Shown: piece after piece, positions 7,447-14,730 of the stretch
Layout of the letters: each line of letters opens with the position of its first letter
Position numbering within the stretch: position 1 is the first letter of the stretch
From: DATMXS01 sp050260275
GTDB lineage: Bacteria; Acidobacteriota; Terriglobia; Bryobacterales; Bryobacteraceae
Direction of reading: 5' to 3'
Length of the DNA: 15,471 nucleotides
Assembly (NCBI GenBank): GCA_050260275.1
Contig: JBLNBX010000205.1
Location: 1-15,471, forward strand
Position numbers and translations under genes: made by a program
Notes under the pieces: model-generated
Seen by the model: only the letters and a program-made list of their open reading frames with translations
Databases searched by the model: none
What the model was told of the DNA's origin: nothing

Positions 7447-8079
7447 GCGCGCCGGATTGAACTTGGCTGTTTCGGCGACGGCCATCACGGCCATGACGCC
7501 GGCCTGGACCGGGTCTGTCACCACGAAATCGGCCGCATCCGGCACGCTGCCCGCCATGTTCAGACTGATGACCAGCAGCCCTTCGGCCCGCACCTCACGG
7601 ACGGCCTTTTCGATGTCGCCTCCCATGAGCGCGCCGGCAAGGACAAGCGCCTTTGCGCGCGGCAGCCGCGCCACGGCGCGCACGGCATCGGCAAGCGGCT
7701 GCTCTCCGACGAGCGGGATCGTATCTACGGAGATATGCTCGCCGCGAATATTGTGCCGGTCCGCTTCCGAGATTGCACCTGTGGCCACCTGGCCTACCTG
7801 CGCGCCGCCGCCGATGATGATGACGCGCTTGCCGAAGATCTTCCCGAACGTATTAACCATCGCGACGTGGCGCACGACCGCCGAGCGGCCCAGGTCGGCG
7901 ATGAGCGCCGCCGGCTCGCCGGGCATCGCGATCTCGAAATAAACGCGCGTCTCCGGGGGCCGGCTCTCGATAATCTCCACGAGCGTGATATCGCCCTCGT
8001 GGCGGGCGATTATGCCGGTGAGCTCGTGCAGCACGCCCGGCCCCGCGCCGGCGCGGATCATGACACCAATCTCAGCCAA
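7426..8079 (-). CDS. ACT domain / DUF5612-type protein, function unknown
   Basis: This 217-residue protein has an N-terminal ACT regulatory domain (about 1-75: AEIGVMIRAGAGPGVLHELTGIIARHEGDI pattern in pieces, with GVLHEL as the ligand-loop region). It is followed by a Rossmann-like segment with IIIGGGAQVGQVA (about 91-103) and a mixed alpha/beta domain matching what is called DUF5612, a family I know mainly from methanogenic archaea. ACT domains usually bind amino acids or other small ligands. The listed start is a TTG that overlaps the KdsC stop by 8 bases; an in-frame ATG six codons later (8061) is equally possible. It is the last gene of the gnd operon. No reaction can be assigned. Confidence 0.72.
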   Translation of the reverse strand: MAEIGVMIRAGAGPGVLHELTGIIARHEGDITLVEIIESRPPETRVYFEIAMPGEPAALIADLGRSAVVRHVAMVNTFGKIFGKRVIIIGGGAQVGQVATGAISEADRHNIRGEHISVDTIPLVGEQPLADAVRAVARLPRAKALVLAGALMGGDIEKAVREVRAEGLLVISLNMAGSVPDAADFVVTDPVQAGVMAVMAVAETAKFNPARLTRRVF

Positions 8080-8623
8080 TTAACACGTACCGGGCCAATA
8101 GCTTGTCCCAGATCCCCTGAGCCTTCATCAGCATCTCGCAGACTTCGCGGACTGCGCCGCGGCCGCCGTCGGCGGATGTGACGTAATCCGCCGCGCACTT
8201 CACCTCGGGCCGCGCGTTCCCCACCGCGATCGACAGGCCCACGCGGCGGAAAAGCACCACGTCCACCAGATCGTCGCCCACATAGGCGGTCTCTTCGGGC
8301 GCTATGCCCGTCTTCGCGAGGATCTCCTCCAGAACCGGAACCTTCTCCAGGTACCCCTGGTAGATGTGGGCGCAGCCGCACTGGCGGCAGCGCTCCTCGG
8401 TGGCCGGGGAGACGCGGCCGCTGATAACGCCGCTTTCGATCCCGTACCAACTGAGCCACTGCAGCGCGATGCCGTCCTGGCTGTCGAACGCCTTGGTCTC
8501 AAAAATGCCGCCGCCCGGACCGGGCACGTTGTACAGCTTGCCGTCCGTCAGGACGCCGTCCACGTCCATAAGCAGCAGCTTGATCTTAGATGCTTTCGCG
8601 GTAATGTCGCTCATCGGGTGCAT
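8072..8623 (-). CDS. kdsC: HAD phosphatase, KdsC type (3-deoxy-manno-octulosonate 8-phosphate phosphatase)
   Basis: This 183-residue HAD superfamily C0 enzyme lacks a cap domain. It shows motif I DVDGVLTDG (Asp20 nucleophile, Asp22 acid/base), motif II SGR (68-70), Lys94 in the YQGYLEK region, and motif IV GDDLVD (Asp117, Asp118). These are typical of KdsC, which removes phosphate from KDO-8-phosphate in lipopolysaccharide core synthesis and fits a Gram-negative envelope. Length and domain content are normal. The insertion PGPGGGIFETKAF before the DG helix is slightly longer than in E. coli. It sits between a sugar kinase (4 bp gap) and the DUF5612 gene (8-bp overlap), not near other KDO genes, so activity on another sugar-acid phosphate is possible. 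Start at 8623 or at a second ATG three codons later. Confidence 0.83.
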   Translation of the reverse strand: MHPMSDITAKASKIKLLLMDVDGVLTDGKLYNVPGPGGGIFETKAFDSQDGIALQWLSWYGIESGVISGRVSPATEERCRQCGCAHIYQGYLEKVPVLEEILAKTGIAPEETAYVGDDLVDVVLFRRVGLSIAVGNARPEVKCAADYVTSADGGRGAVREVCEMLMKAQGIWDKLLARYVLIG

Positions 8624-8627
8624 TGCT

Positions 8628-9710
8628 CTAACGTTGAATCCGCGCCGAGCCGCCCTTCGCGAACGCGCGCACCTGATCGAGGGTCACCATGGTGGTGTCG
8701 CCGGGGGTCGTCGTGAGGAGCGCTCCGTGCGCCCAGCCCAACCGGACCGCCTGCTCGGGCTCCTCGCCCGCGAGGATGCCGTAGAAGAAGCCGGAGGCGA
8801 AGCCGTCGCCGCCGCCCACGCGGTCGTAGATGTCCAGTTCCGCCTGCGGCGCGCAGTACGTCTGGCCGTTGATCCACGCCACGGCGCTCCAACTGTGGCG
8901 ATTGGTGGAGTGCACCTCGCGCAGCGTGGTCGCGACGATCTTCACGTTCGGGAACATCTCCGTGACCTGGCCGATCATGCCGAAGAAGACGCTCGGGTCG
9001 AGCTTGGACTTCTTGGTCACTTCGGGTCCGGGGATGCCCAGGCCCATCTGCAGGTCCTCTTCATTGCCCACCAGCACGTCCACGTGCTCGACGATGCGGC
9101 GCAAAACGGATACGGCGCGCTCCTGCCCGCCCCAGATGTTCCAGAGCTTCGCGCGGTAGTTGAGGTCGAAGGAGGTCACCGCGCCGGCGGCCTTGGCGGC
9201 CTGCATGGCCTCGATGATCAGCTCGCCCGTCGTTTCCGAGAGCGAGGCGAAGATGCCGCCGCTGTGGAACCAGCGTACGCCCGGACCGAACACCTCGTTA
9301 TAGTCGAAATCGCCCGGCTTGAGCATGGCGCCGGCTTCGTTGCTGCGGTTGTAGAAAACCACCGGGCCGCGCACGCCAAAGCCGCGATCGCTGTAAACAG
9401 TAGCCATATTGGGCCCGTTCACGCCGTTGTGCTTGAAGCGCTTGTAGAAGGGCCGCACGCCCATGGCGCGCACGCGCTCGTTGATCAGGTCTCCGATGGG
9501 GTAGTCCACCATGGCGGTCAGGATGGCGGTCTTGAGGCCGAAGCAGTCGGCAAGGTTGGCGGCGCAGTTGAACTCGCCGCCGCTCACGTGGATGCTGCAC
9601 GACGTGGCCTTGCGGAAGGGAACGATGCCGGGATCGAGCCGGTGCACCAGCGCTCCCATGGAGGCGAAGTCGAGCGCGGCGTCCGCGCGGATGTTCAAAC
9701 CGTAACTCAT
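8628..9710 (-). CDS. PfkB family carbohydrate kinase (possibly 2-keto-3-deoxygluconate kinase)
   Basis: This 360-residue ribokinase-fold sugar kinase has the substrate-side glycine motif SGGEFNCAANLA (43-54), the FDLNYRAKLW strand (181-190) typical of KDG kinase-like members, and the catalytic signature DRVGGGDGFASGF, with Asp302 as the general base and the anion hole at Gly299-Gly301. The ATP-binding end includes PGDTTMVT (336-343). The start is well supported: GAGGAG lies 7 nt before the ATG. It follows gnd by 25 bp on the same strand, and a 6-phosphogluconate dehydrogenase neighbour makes a gluconate or ketodeoxygluconate route plausible. The exact substrate cannot be decided from sequence alone. 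Confidence 0.87.
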   Translation of the reverse strand: MSYGLNIRADAALDFASMGALVHRLDPGIVPFRKATSCSIHVSGGEFNCAANLADCFGLKTAILTAMVDYPIGDLINERVRAMGVRPFYKRFKHNGVNGPNMATVYSDRGFGVRGPVVFYNRSNEAGAMLKPGDFDYNEVFGPGVRWFHSGGIFASLSETTGELIIEAMQAAKAAGAVTSFDLNYRAKLWNIWGGQERAVSVLRRIVEHVDVLVGNEEDLQMGLGIPGPEVTKKSKLDPSVFFGMIGQVTEMFPNVKIVATTLREVHSTNRHSWSAVAWINGQTYCAPQAELDIYDRVGGGDGFASGFFYGILAGEEPEQAVRLGWAHGALLTTTPGDTTMVTLDQVRAFAKGGSARIQR

Positions 9711-9735
9711 TTCCGTTCTCCTCGAGATCCTTGAC

Positions 9736-11145
9736 TCATTCGCTCCAGACGGTGTGGAACGTCTCGCCGGCGGGCCGGTCGAGCCGCTCGTAGCGGTGCG
9801 CGCCGAAATAGTCGCGCTGAGCCTGGAGCAGGTTCGCCGGCATGCGCGCGCGGCGGTACGCGTCGATGTAGTTGAGCGAAGCCGCGAAGCCGAGCGCCGG
9901 GATGCCGAATTCGGCTGCGCGCGCGACGACGATACGCAGGCTCGGCGCCAGCTCGTTCGCGAGCGGGGCGAAACGCTCGTCCACGAGCAGGTTCACCAGG
10001 TCCGGACGAGCGACGAAAGCCTGCTTAATCGCGTCGAGCAGCTTCGCGCGGATGATGCAGCCGCCCTTCCACGTCCGCGCGATTTCGGCGAACTGGAGGT
10101 TGTAACCGTACTCGGCCGAGGCCGCGCGCATCAGCGAGAAGCCCTGGGCGTAGCAGGTGATGATGGCCAGGCGCAGCGCCTTGCGAAGCGTCTCGAGGAA
10201 CTCGTCGCGGTCCCCCTGGAAGCTTCCGGCGGGGCCGGTGAGCACTTTGGCGGCCTCGAGGCGCTCGGCGCGCGCACCGGAGAGTATGCGGCCTTCAAGC
10301 GCGGCGTTGATGGTGGGCACGGCGACGCCGAGGTCGAGCGCGTTCTGCGATGTCCACTTGCCGGTGCCCTTCTGCCCGGCCTTGTCCACGATGACATCCA
10401 CTATCGGCTTGCCCGTGTCAGGGTCGGTGTGCGCGAGCACGGCGGCGGTGATCTCGACAAGGTAGGAGTTCAGCTCGGTCGCGTTCCAGGCCGCGAATAC
10501 CTTCGACATCTCCGGCGCCTGCATCCCAAGCGCCGACTTCATGATGTCGTAGGCCTCGGAGAGCAGCTCCATAATGCCGTACTCGATGCCGTTGTGCACC
10601 ATCTTGACGTAGTGCCCGGCGCCGCCCTTGCCGATATAGGCGCAGCAGGGGCCGTCCTCGGTCTTTGCGGCGATAGCCGTGAGGATGGGCTCGACGTGCT
10701 TCCAGGCCTCGAAGGGGCCGCCCGGCATGATGGCGGGGCCCTTCAACGCGCCCTCCTCGCCTCCGCTCACGCCCGCGCCGATATAGAGGATGCCCGCAGC
10801 CTCCAACTCCTTGCCGCGGCGGTCCGTGTCGACGAAGAACGAGTTGCCGCCGTCGATGATGATGTCGCCCTTCTCGAGAAGGGGCTTGAGCCCGGCGATG
10901 ACGGCGTCGACCGGTTTGCCGGCCGGCACCATCATGAGGATGCGGCGGGGCCGGTCGAGCATGCCTACGAGTTTGGAGAGCGATGCGGCCGTCGCCATTT
11001 CCCGGCCGGACCACTTCTCCGCAGCAGCTTTGGCCTTGCTTTCGTCCAGATCATAGCCGGCAACACGAAAGCCCTTGCTCTCGATGTTCAGCGCCAGGTT
11101 CTGGCCCATGACACCGAGGCCGATCACGCCGAAGTTGTATTGCAT
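9736..11145 (-). CDS. gnd: 6-phosphogluconate dehydrogenase (decarboxylating)
   Basis: This 469-residue enzyme has the full length expected for the family. It has the N-terminal nucleotide loop GLGVMGQNLALN (9-20), the substrate/catalytic stretch KMVHNGIEYG with Lys181 and Glu188, DKAGQKGTGKWT in the helical domain, and the C-terminal tail AHRYERLDRPAGETFHTVW that reaches into the partner subunit. It oxidatively decarboxylates 6-phosphogluconate to ribulose 5-phosphate. The cofactor loop after the second beta strand reads YDLDESK, where NADP enzymes such as E. coli Gnd have FNRSREK. Asp32 replacing the Asn and loss of the Arg suggest preference for NAD. It is the first gene of the minus-strand operon; a CGGAG ribosome binding site lies about 8 nt before the ATG. 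Confidence 0.95.
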   Translation of the reverse strand: MQYNFGVIGLGVMGQNLALNIESKGFRVAGYDLDESKAKAAAEKWSGREMATAASLSKLVGMLDRPRRILMMVPAGKPVDAVIAGLKPLLEKGDIIIDGGNSFFVDTDRRGKELEAAGILYIGAGVSGGEEGALKGPAIMPGGPFEAWKHVEPILTAIAAKTEDGPCCAYIGKGGAGHYVKMVHNGIEYGIMELLSEAYDIMKSALGMQAPEMSKVFAAWNATELNSYLVEITAAVLAHTDPDTGKPIVDVIVDKAGQKGTGKWTSQNALDLGVAVPTINAALEGRILSGARAERLEAAKVLTGPAGSFQGDRDEFLETLRKALRLAIITCYAQGFSLMRAASAEYGYNLQFAEIARTWKGGCIIRAKLLDAIKQAFVARPDLVNLLVDERFAPLANELAPSLRIVVARAAEFGIPALGFAASLNYIDAYRRARMPANLLQAQRDYFGAHRYERLDRPAGETFHTVWSE

Positions 11146-11189
11146 GGCTGAGCTCCGAGTTGGGAGTAACCGCGAGGCGAAGCTGTGCG

Positions 11190-11201
11190 GTCCCGCGGGA
11201 C
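11190..11201. promoter_or_regulatory. 12-bp perfect palindrome in the gnd upstream region
   Basis: GTCCCGCGGGAC reads the same on both strands. It lies 45-56 bp before the gnd ATG, within the 134-bp divergent spacer, where an operator would be expected. It may also form a short hairpin in the gnd leader RNA. No regulator family is recognised. Confidence 0.3.
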
Positions 11202-11207
11202 AACATC

Positions 11208-11245
11208 TGTTTATAGCACGGGCGCGTGTTTATGGCACGGGCGAG
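11208..11245. repeat. Two-copy 19-bp tandem direct repeat in the divergent promoter region
   Basis: TGTTTATAGCACGGGCGCG (11208-11226) is followed without a gap by TGTTTATGGCACGGGCGAG (11227-11245), with two differences. Read on the minus strand, each copy contains a -10-like box (TATAAA in the gnd-proximal copy, CATAAA in the distal copy), spaced 19 bp apart. The repeat sits between the divergently transcribed gnd and phosphodiesterase genes and could be a promoter/operator duplication. It also supplies an ATG (11232) that lengthens the phosphodiesterase frame but is probably not the true start. Confidence 0.6.
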
Positions 11246-11279
11246 CGAACATGGGCGCGAGAAGCAATACATTGGACGT

Positions 11280-11741
11280 ATGGCGGTGATAGTCGGCGTA
11301 ATCTCGGACACTCACGGCGTGTTGCGCCCGGAGGCGGCGGACGTGCTGCGAGGGAGCGTCGCGATTCTGCACGCGGGCGACGTCGGCGCGCCCGAGGTGC
11401 TCGAAGCGCTCGCGAAGATTGCGCCGGTGTACGCGGTTCGCGGCAACGTGGACCTGGAGGCCTGGGCGGCGAAACTACCCGTCCGCCGCACGGAGCGCAT
11501 CGAGGGCGCGGCGATACACGTGCTGCATGACATCGGCTCGTTGCGCCCGCGCGATATGGCGGGCGTGGCGGCGGTGATTTACGGACACTCGCACCGTCCG
11601 GCAGTGGAGGAACGCGACGGCGTGCTGTTCGTGAATCCGGGCAGCGCCGGCCCGGTACGTTTCGGCAGGCCTGTCAGCGTGGCGCGGCTTCAGATCGACC
11701 GCGGCAAGGCTTCGGCGGCTGTGATCGAGTTGCGGGTGTGA
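11280..11741 (+). CDS. Metallophosphoesterase, MJ0936/YfcE family
   Basis: This is a 153-residue calcineurin-like phosphodiesterase with the full metal-binding set: SDTHG (Asp10, His12), HAGDVG (Asp34), RGNVD (Asn56), a His near 80-83, and YGHSHRP (His103, His105). Single-domain proteins of this size hydrolyse phosphodiester bonds, usually in model substrates; the physiological substrate is generally unknown. The frame is open further upstream (possible starts at 11226 and 11232), but those codons derive from the tandem repeat and encode no conserved residues. The ATG at 11280 gives the family's normal N-terminus, with the first beta strand directly at residue 3. Confidence 0.88.
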   Translation: MAVIVGVISDTHGVLRPEAADVLRGSVAILHAGDVGAPEVLEALAKIAPVYAVRGNVDLEAWAAKLPVRRTERIEGAAIHVLHDIGSLRPRDMAGVAAVIYGHSHRPAVEERDGVLFVNPGSAGPVRFGRPVSVARLQIDRGKASAAVIELRV

Positions 11742-11932
11742 ACCGACGACGAGACTCTGCTGAACGGCCGTGAGCAGGATGCGACTTCAGGCCGTATCGG
11801 GCAACGGCGCGGCGTCACATCCGGTTCGGCGTCGTCCTGCTTCCAATGGGGACTATGCTGTTTGTAAGCGCGGCGCTGTTCCTGCGCATTAACGCGGAGC
11901 GGCCGCTAGTCCCGAAGACGCACAAGCACCGC

Positions 11933-12343
11933 ATGTTTGAGATTCTCGAGCACACCGCCGATATAGGCTTCCGCGCGAGAGGGCGCACGCTGGAGGAACT
12001 GTTCGAGTCCGCCGCCGAAGCACTCGTTTCCATCGCGATGGAGGTTGAGGAGGTGGAGCCGCGCGAGCGTTACCCCATCGAGGCGCAGGGCGAGGACCGC
12101 GAAGCGCTGCTCGTCAACTGGCTCAACGAGGTGCTTTATCTCCATGACGGGCGGCGCATCGCGATGCGCCGGTTTCGCGTGCTTGAGGCCGGCGAGGGAC
12201 GCGCGCGCGGTGAAGCCCTCGGAGAACCGTTCGACCCCGCGCGTCACCATGCGAAACTGATCGTGAAGGCGGTGACGTATCATCAGCTCCGCGTGATTGA
12301 GGATGCAGCGGGCTGGTCCGCCGACGTCTATCTGGACATCTGA
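11933..12343 (+). CDS. Archease, RtcB-activating protein
   Basis: This 136-residue protein starts MFEILEHTADIGF and ends VKAVTYHQLRVIED..GWSADVYLDI, both strong archease signatures. Asp10 (HTADIG) and the C-terminal Asp135 correspond to the acidic residues that bind metal and support activation. LLVNWLNEVLYLHD is the conserved central helix. Archease helps RtcB form the guanylylated intermediate and turn over repeatedly. The frame extends 29 codons further upstream, but that part is unlike the family, so the internal ATG is chosen. It lies 81 bp before rtcB on the same strand, the classic pairing. Confidence 0.9.
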   Translation: MFEILEHTADIGFRARGRTLEELFESAAEALVSIAMEVEEVEPRERYPIEAQGEDREALLVNWLNEVLYLHDGRRIAMRRFRVLEAGEGRARGEALGEPFDPARHHAKLIVKAVTYHQLRVIEDAAGWSADVYLDI

Positions 12344-12424
12344 AGCAAGCTGTTGACGGGAGCTGGGAATGGCCGCTTCACGATGCTTCTCGTTACGCCC
12401 GCGGAAGGCCGGGCGTGTCGTGCC

Positions 12425-13867
12425 ATGCCGCACGAGATAGCCGTACAACAGGTCGATGAAGTGCGGTTCCGCATCGCGCGCGACGAAGCCCGCGGCATGC
12501 GGACCGACGTCATGGTGTACGCGAGCGCGCGGCTGATTGAGCAGATCCGCCGCGACCTCTCGCTCGAACAGGCGATGAATGTCGCCACCCTGCCGGGCAT
12601 CGTCGGGCCCAGCCTCGCCATGCCTGACATACACCAGGGCTACGGGTTCCCCATCGGCGGCGTAGCCGCGACGGACTGGAACGACGGCGTCGTCTCGCCC
12701 GGCGGAGTCGGCTTTGACATCAACTGCGGCGTGCGCCTGGTGCGGACGTCGCTTACCGCCGCGGACGTTGCGCCCAAAATGCACGAGCTTGTGAATCAGT
12801 GCTTCCGCGACATACCGTGCGGAACCGGCGGCGAAGGTCCGGTGCGCATCAACAACGCGCAACTGGAAGACGTGCTCAGGAGCGGCTCGCGCTGGGCTAT
12901 CGAGAACGGCTACGGAGAGCCTCGAGACGCCGAGTTCACAGAGCAGGGCGGCCGGCTCGATGAGGCGGACCCGGACGCCGTATCAGCGCGCGCTAAAGAG
13001 CGTGGCAGGCCGCAGTTGGGCACCATCGGGAGCGGCAATCACTTCCTCGAGATCCAACGGGTACAGGAGATTTACGACGAGGCCGCTGCGCAGGCAATGG
13101 GAATAACCGCCGGGCAGGTGTGCGTGCTCATACACTGCGGCTCGCGGGGGCTCGGCCATCAGGTATGCACAGACTACCTGGCGCAGATGGGCGCCGCGAT
13201 GAAGAAGTACAACATCACGCTGCCCGACCGCCAGCTCGCGTGCGTGCCCATACACTCGCCCGAGGGCCGGGCTTACCTCGGCGCGATGCGCGCGTCTGCC
13301 AACTTCGCATGGGCCAACCGGCAGGTCATCCAGCATTTCCTTCGCGGCGCGCTGCGCAAGGTGTTCTCCGAAGACGTCCGGGCCGACCTCATCTATGACG
13401 TCTGCCACAACATCGCCAAACGCGAGCAGCACCAGGTGGACGGCTCGCGGCGCGACGTGCTGGTCCACCGCAAGGGCGCTACGCGCGCTTTCGCGGCGGG
13501 CCACCGCGAGCTGCCGCCCTCCTACCGGCACATCGGCCAGCCCGTGCTGATCCCCGGCAGCATGGGAACTGCGTCGTGGATACTCGTAGGGGCCGAAGGG
13601 GCGATGAAAGAGACGTTCGGCAGCGTGTGCCACGGAGCAGGCCGCCTGATGAGCCGAACGGCGGCGCGCAAGGGCCGCAACGCGCGCGAGGTGCGGGAAG
13701 CGCTCGAGCACCGCGGCATCATCGTGCGCAGCGAGACGCGCGACGGAATTCTCGAGGAGGTTCCGGAGGCGTACAAGGACGTGGACGAAGTTATTGAGGT
13801 GGTTCACCGCGCGGGGCTGGCCCGCAAAGTGGCGCGCCTGCTTCCGATGGGCGTGATCAAGGGTTGA
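12425..13867 (+). CDS. rtcB: RtcB RNA ligase (3'-phosphate/5'-hydroxyl nucleic acid ligase)
   Basis: This 480-residue enzyme is the same length as the archaeal RtcB type. It joins RNA 2',3'-cyclic phosphate or 3'-phosphate ends to 5'-hydroxyl ends using GTP and Mn2+, in RNA repair or tRNA maturation. Visible motifs are MPDIHQGYGFPIGGVAA, SPGGVGFDINCGVRL with the metal ligand Cys101, GTIGSGNHFLEIQ, IHCGSRGLGHQ, DVCHNIAKREQH, and CHGAGRLMSR with His403, the residue expected to carry GMP. The start at 12425 matches the archaeal N-terminus; TTG 12353 and ATG 12383 would add unsupported residues, and no start has a strong ribosome binding site. The adjacent archease gene supports activity. Confidence 0.95.
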   Translation: MPHEIAVQQVDEVRFRIARDEARGMRTDVMVYASARLIEQIRRDLSLEQAMNVATLPGIVGPSLAMPDIHQGYGFPIGGVAATDWNDGVVSPGGVGFDINCGVRLVRTSLTAADVAPKMHELVNQCFRDIPCGTGGEGPVRINNAQLEDVLRSGSRWAIENGYGEPRDAEFTEQGGRLDEADPDAVSARAKERGRPQLGTIGSGNHFLEIQRVQEIYDEAAAQAMGITAGQVCVLIHCGSRGLGHQVCTDYLAQMGAAMKKYNITLPDRQLACVPIHSPEGRAYLGAMRASANFAWANRQVIQHFLRGALRKVFSEDVRADLIYDVCHNIAKREQHQVDGSRRDVLVHRKGATRAFAAGHRELPPSYRHIGQPVLIPGSMGTASWILVGAEGAMKETFGSVCHGAGRLMSRTAARKGRNAREVREALEHRGIIVRSETRDGILEEVPEAYKDVDEVIEVVHRAGLARKVARLLPMGVIKG

Positions 13868-13969
13868 TCCGGACGCGCGCCGTACAGCACCGGAGCGGCG
13901 TGGCGGGCGCGCCCGGCCTGGAGCGAATCGGAAGCGGCGCGCGGGTGAGGCGACGCCCGTTGAGCCCGC

Positions 13970-14046
13970 GCAGGGCTTAAGCCCTGCCATCGGGATCGCA
14001 AGCCGCCGTGTGCGGAGCTGAAGCTCCGCCGCGGACTGAAGTCCGC
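13970..14046. repeat. Three related short palindromes between rtcB and tpx
   Basis: GCAGGGCTTAAGCCCTGC (13970-13987), GCGGAGCTGAAGCTCCGC (14012-14029) and GCGGACTGAAGTCCGC (14031-14046) share one plan: a 7-8 bp GC-rich stem closing on CT, a TA or GA centre, and AG. Stem bases differ between copies, but pairing is kept by matching changes on both sides. They lie in the 303-bp gap between the convergent rtcB and tpx genes, the usual site for REP-like or bidirectional terminator elements. No protein gene was found in the gap (13868-14170). Confidence 0.75.
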
Positions 14047-14170
14047 CCTCCATGGCAGGGTCTTCGGAGGCCCAACTTCTGGGGCTGGAACTCCCGAATG
14101 AAGCCCGGCAGTAGCGATACCCTGTGGCGAAGCCGGGAACCTCCTGGAGGGCGGGCTGCCCCGTCGCCGG

Positions 14171-14713
14171 CTATTTGACGGCCGGCCCGGCGTTCACGCT
14201 CAGTTCGCCGGCGATGCGCAGCGCGGTTTCGTAGTCGGGATGGCTGGAAGTCTCCTTGACGTACTCCACATGCCGTATGACCCCGACCGCGTCGAGCACG
14301 AAAATAGCGCGGCTCTCGATGCGCAGCGCCTCGATCAGCGTGCCGTAGTTCGTTCCGAACGATGCGTCCCTATGGTCGGACAGCATATGCACGCGGTCGA
14401 TGCCGAACGCGTTCACGTAGCGCCGCTGCGCGAACGGCAGATCGACGCTGATCGTGTAGAACTCCACACCGGGCAGTTTCGCGGCCGCGTCATTGAACCG
14501 GCGGGTCTGCGCGTCGCACACCGGAGTGTCGAGCGACGGCAGAACGCTGAACAGCCGCACCGCGCTCCCGGTGTCCTTGAGCGTGACTGGTTGGAGCGTC
14601 AGATCGACGCAGCGGAAATCCGGAGCCTTATCGCCGGGTTTCAACTCCGGCCCCGCCAGCGTCATCTCAGTGCCCTTCCAGATGACCGTACGAACGCTGC
14701 TCATGCGGCTCAT
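14171..14713 (-). CDS. tpx: Thiol peroxidase (Tpx) lacking the usual resolving cysteine
   Basis: This 180-residue peroxiredoxin of the Tpx class has the thioredoxin-like core starting KPGDKAPDF. The peroxidatic site SLDTPVC holds Cys66, with Thr63 in the expected position. It reduces hydrogen and alkyl peroxides with thioredoxin. In E. coli Tpx the resolving cysteine (Cys95) lies 34 residues after the peroxidatic one, in LPFAQSRFC. Here the same place reads LPFAQRRYV, with Val100 instead of Cys. The only other cysteine is Cys35 (DFRCVD). The enzyme is therefore probably a 1-Cys type or uses Cys35. A second start three codons downstream (14704) fits the family N-terminus equally well. It follows the YyaL-like gene by 25 bp on the same strand. 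Confidence 0.92.
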   Translation of the reverse strand: MSRMSSVRTVIWKGTEMTLAGPELKPGDKAPDFRCVDLTLQPVTLKDTGSAVRLFSVLPSLDTPVCDAQTRRFNDAAAKLPGVEFYTISVDLPFAQRRYVNAFGIDRVHMLSDHRDASFGTNYGTLIEALRIESRAIFVLDAVGVIRHVEYVKETSSHPDYETALRIAGELSVNAGPAVK

Positions 14714-14730
14714 TATCGCGTAAGCCGCGC

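Noticed and set aside
8364..9734. 456-codon plus-strand open frame antisense to the PfkB kinase and KdsC genes
   Set aside because: It has low-complexity Ala/Arg/His/Val-rich composition and no recognisable motif, and both minus-strand genes beneath it have full family signatures. It is a typical GC-rich shadow frame.
9754..11151. 465-codon plus-strand open frame exactly opposite gnd
   Set aside because: It is a mirror of gnd codon structure with biased composition and no domain; gnd is unambiguous.
11906..13100. Minus-strand frames opposite archease and the start of rtcB
   Set aside because: The plus-strand genes carry conserved catalytic motifs; the antisense frames have none.
13970..14046. 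Possible small CRISPR array
   Set aside because: The units are short palindromes of different sequence with irregular spacing (24 and 1 bases) and no spacers or cas genes nearby.
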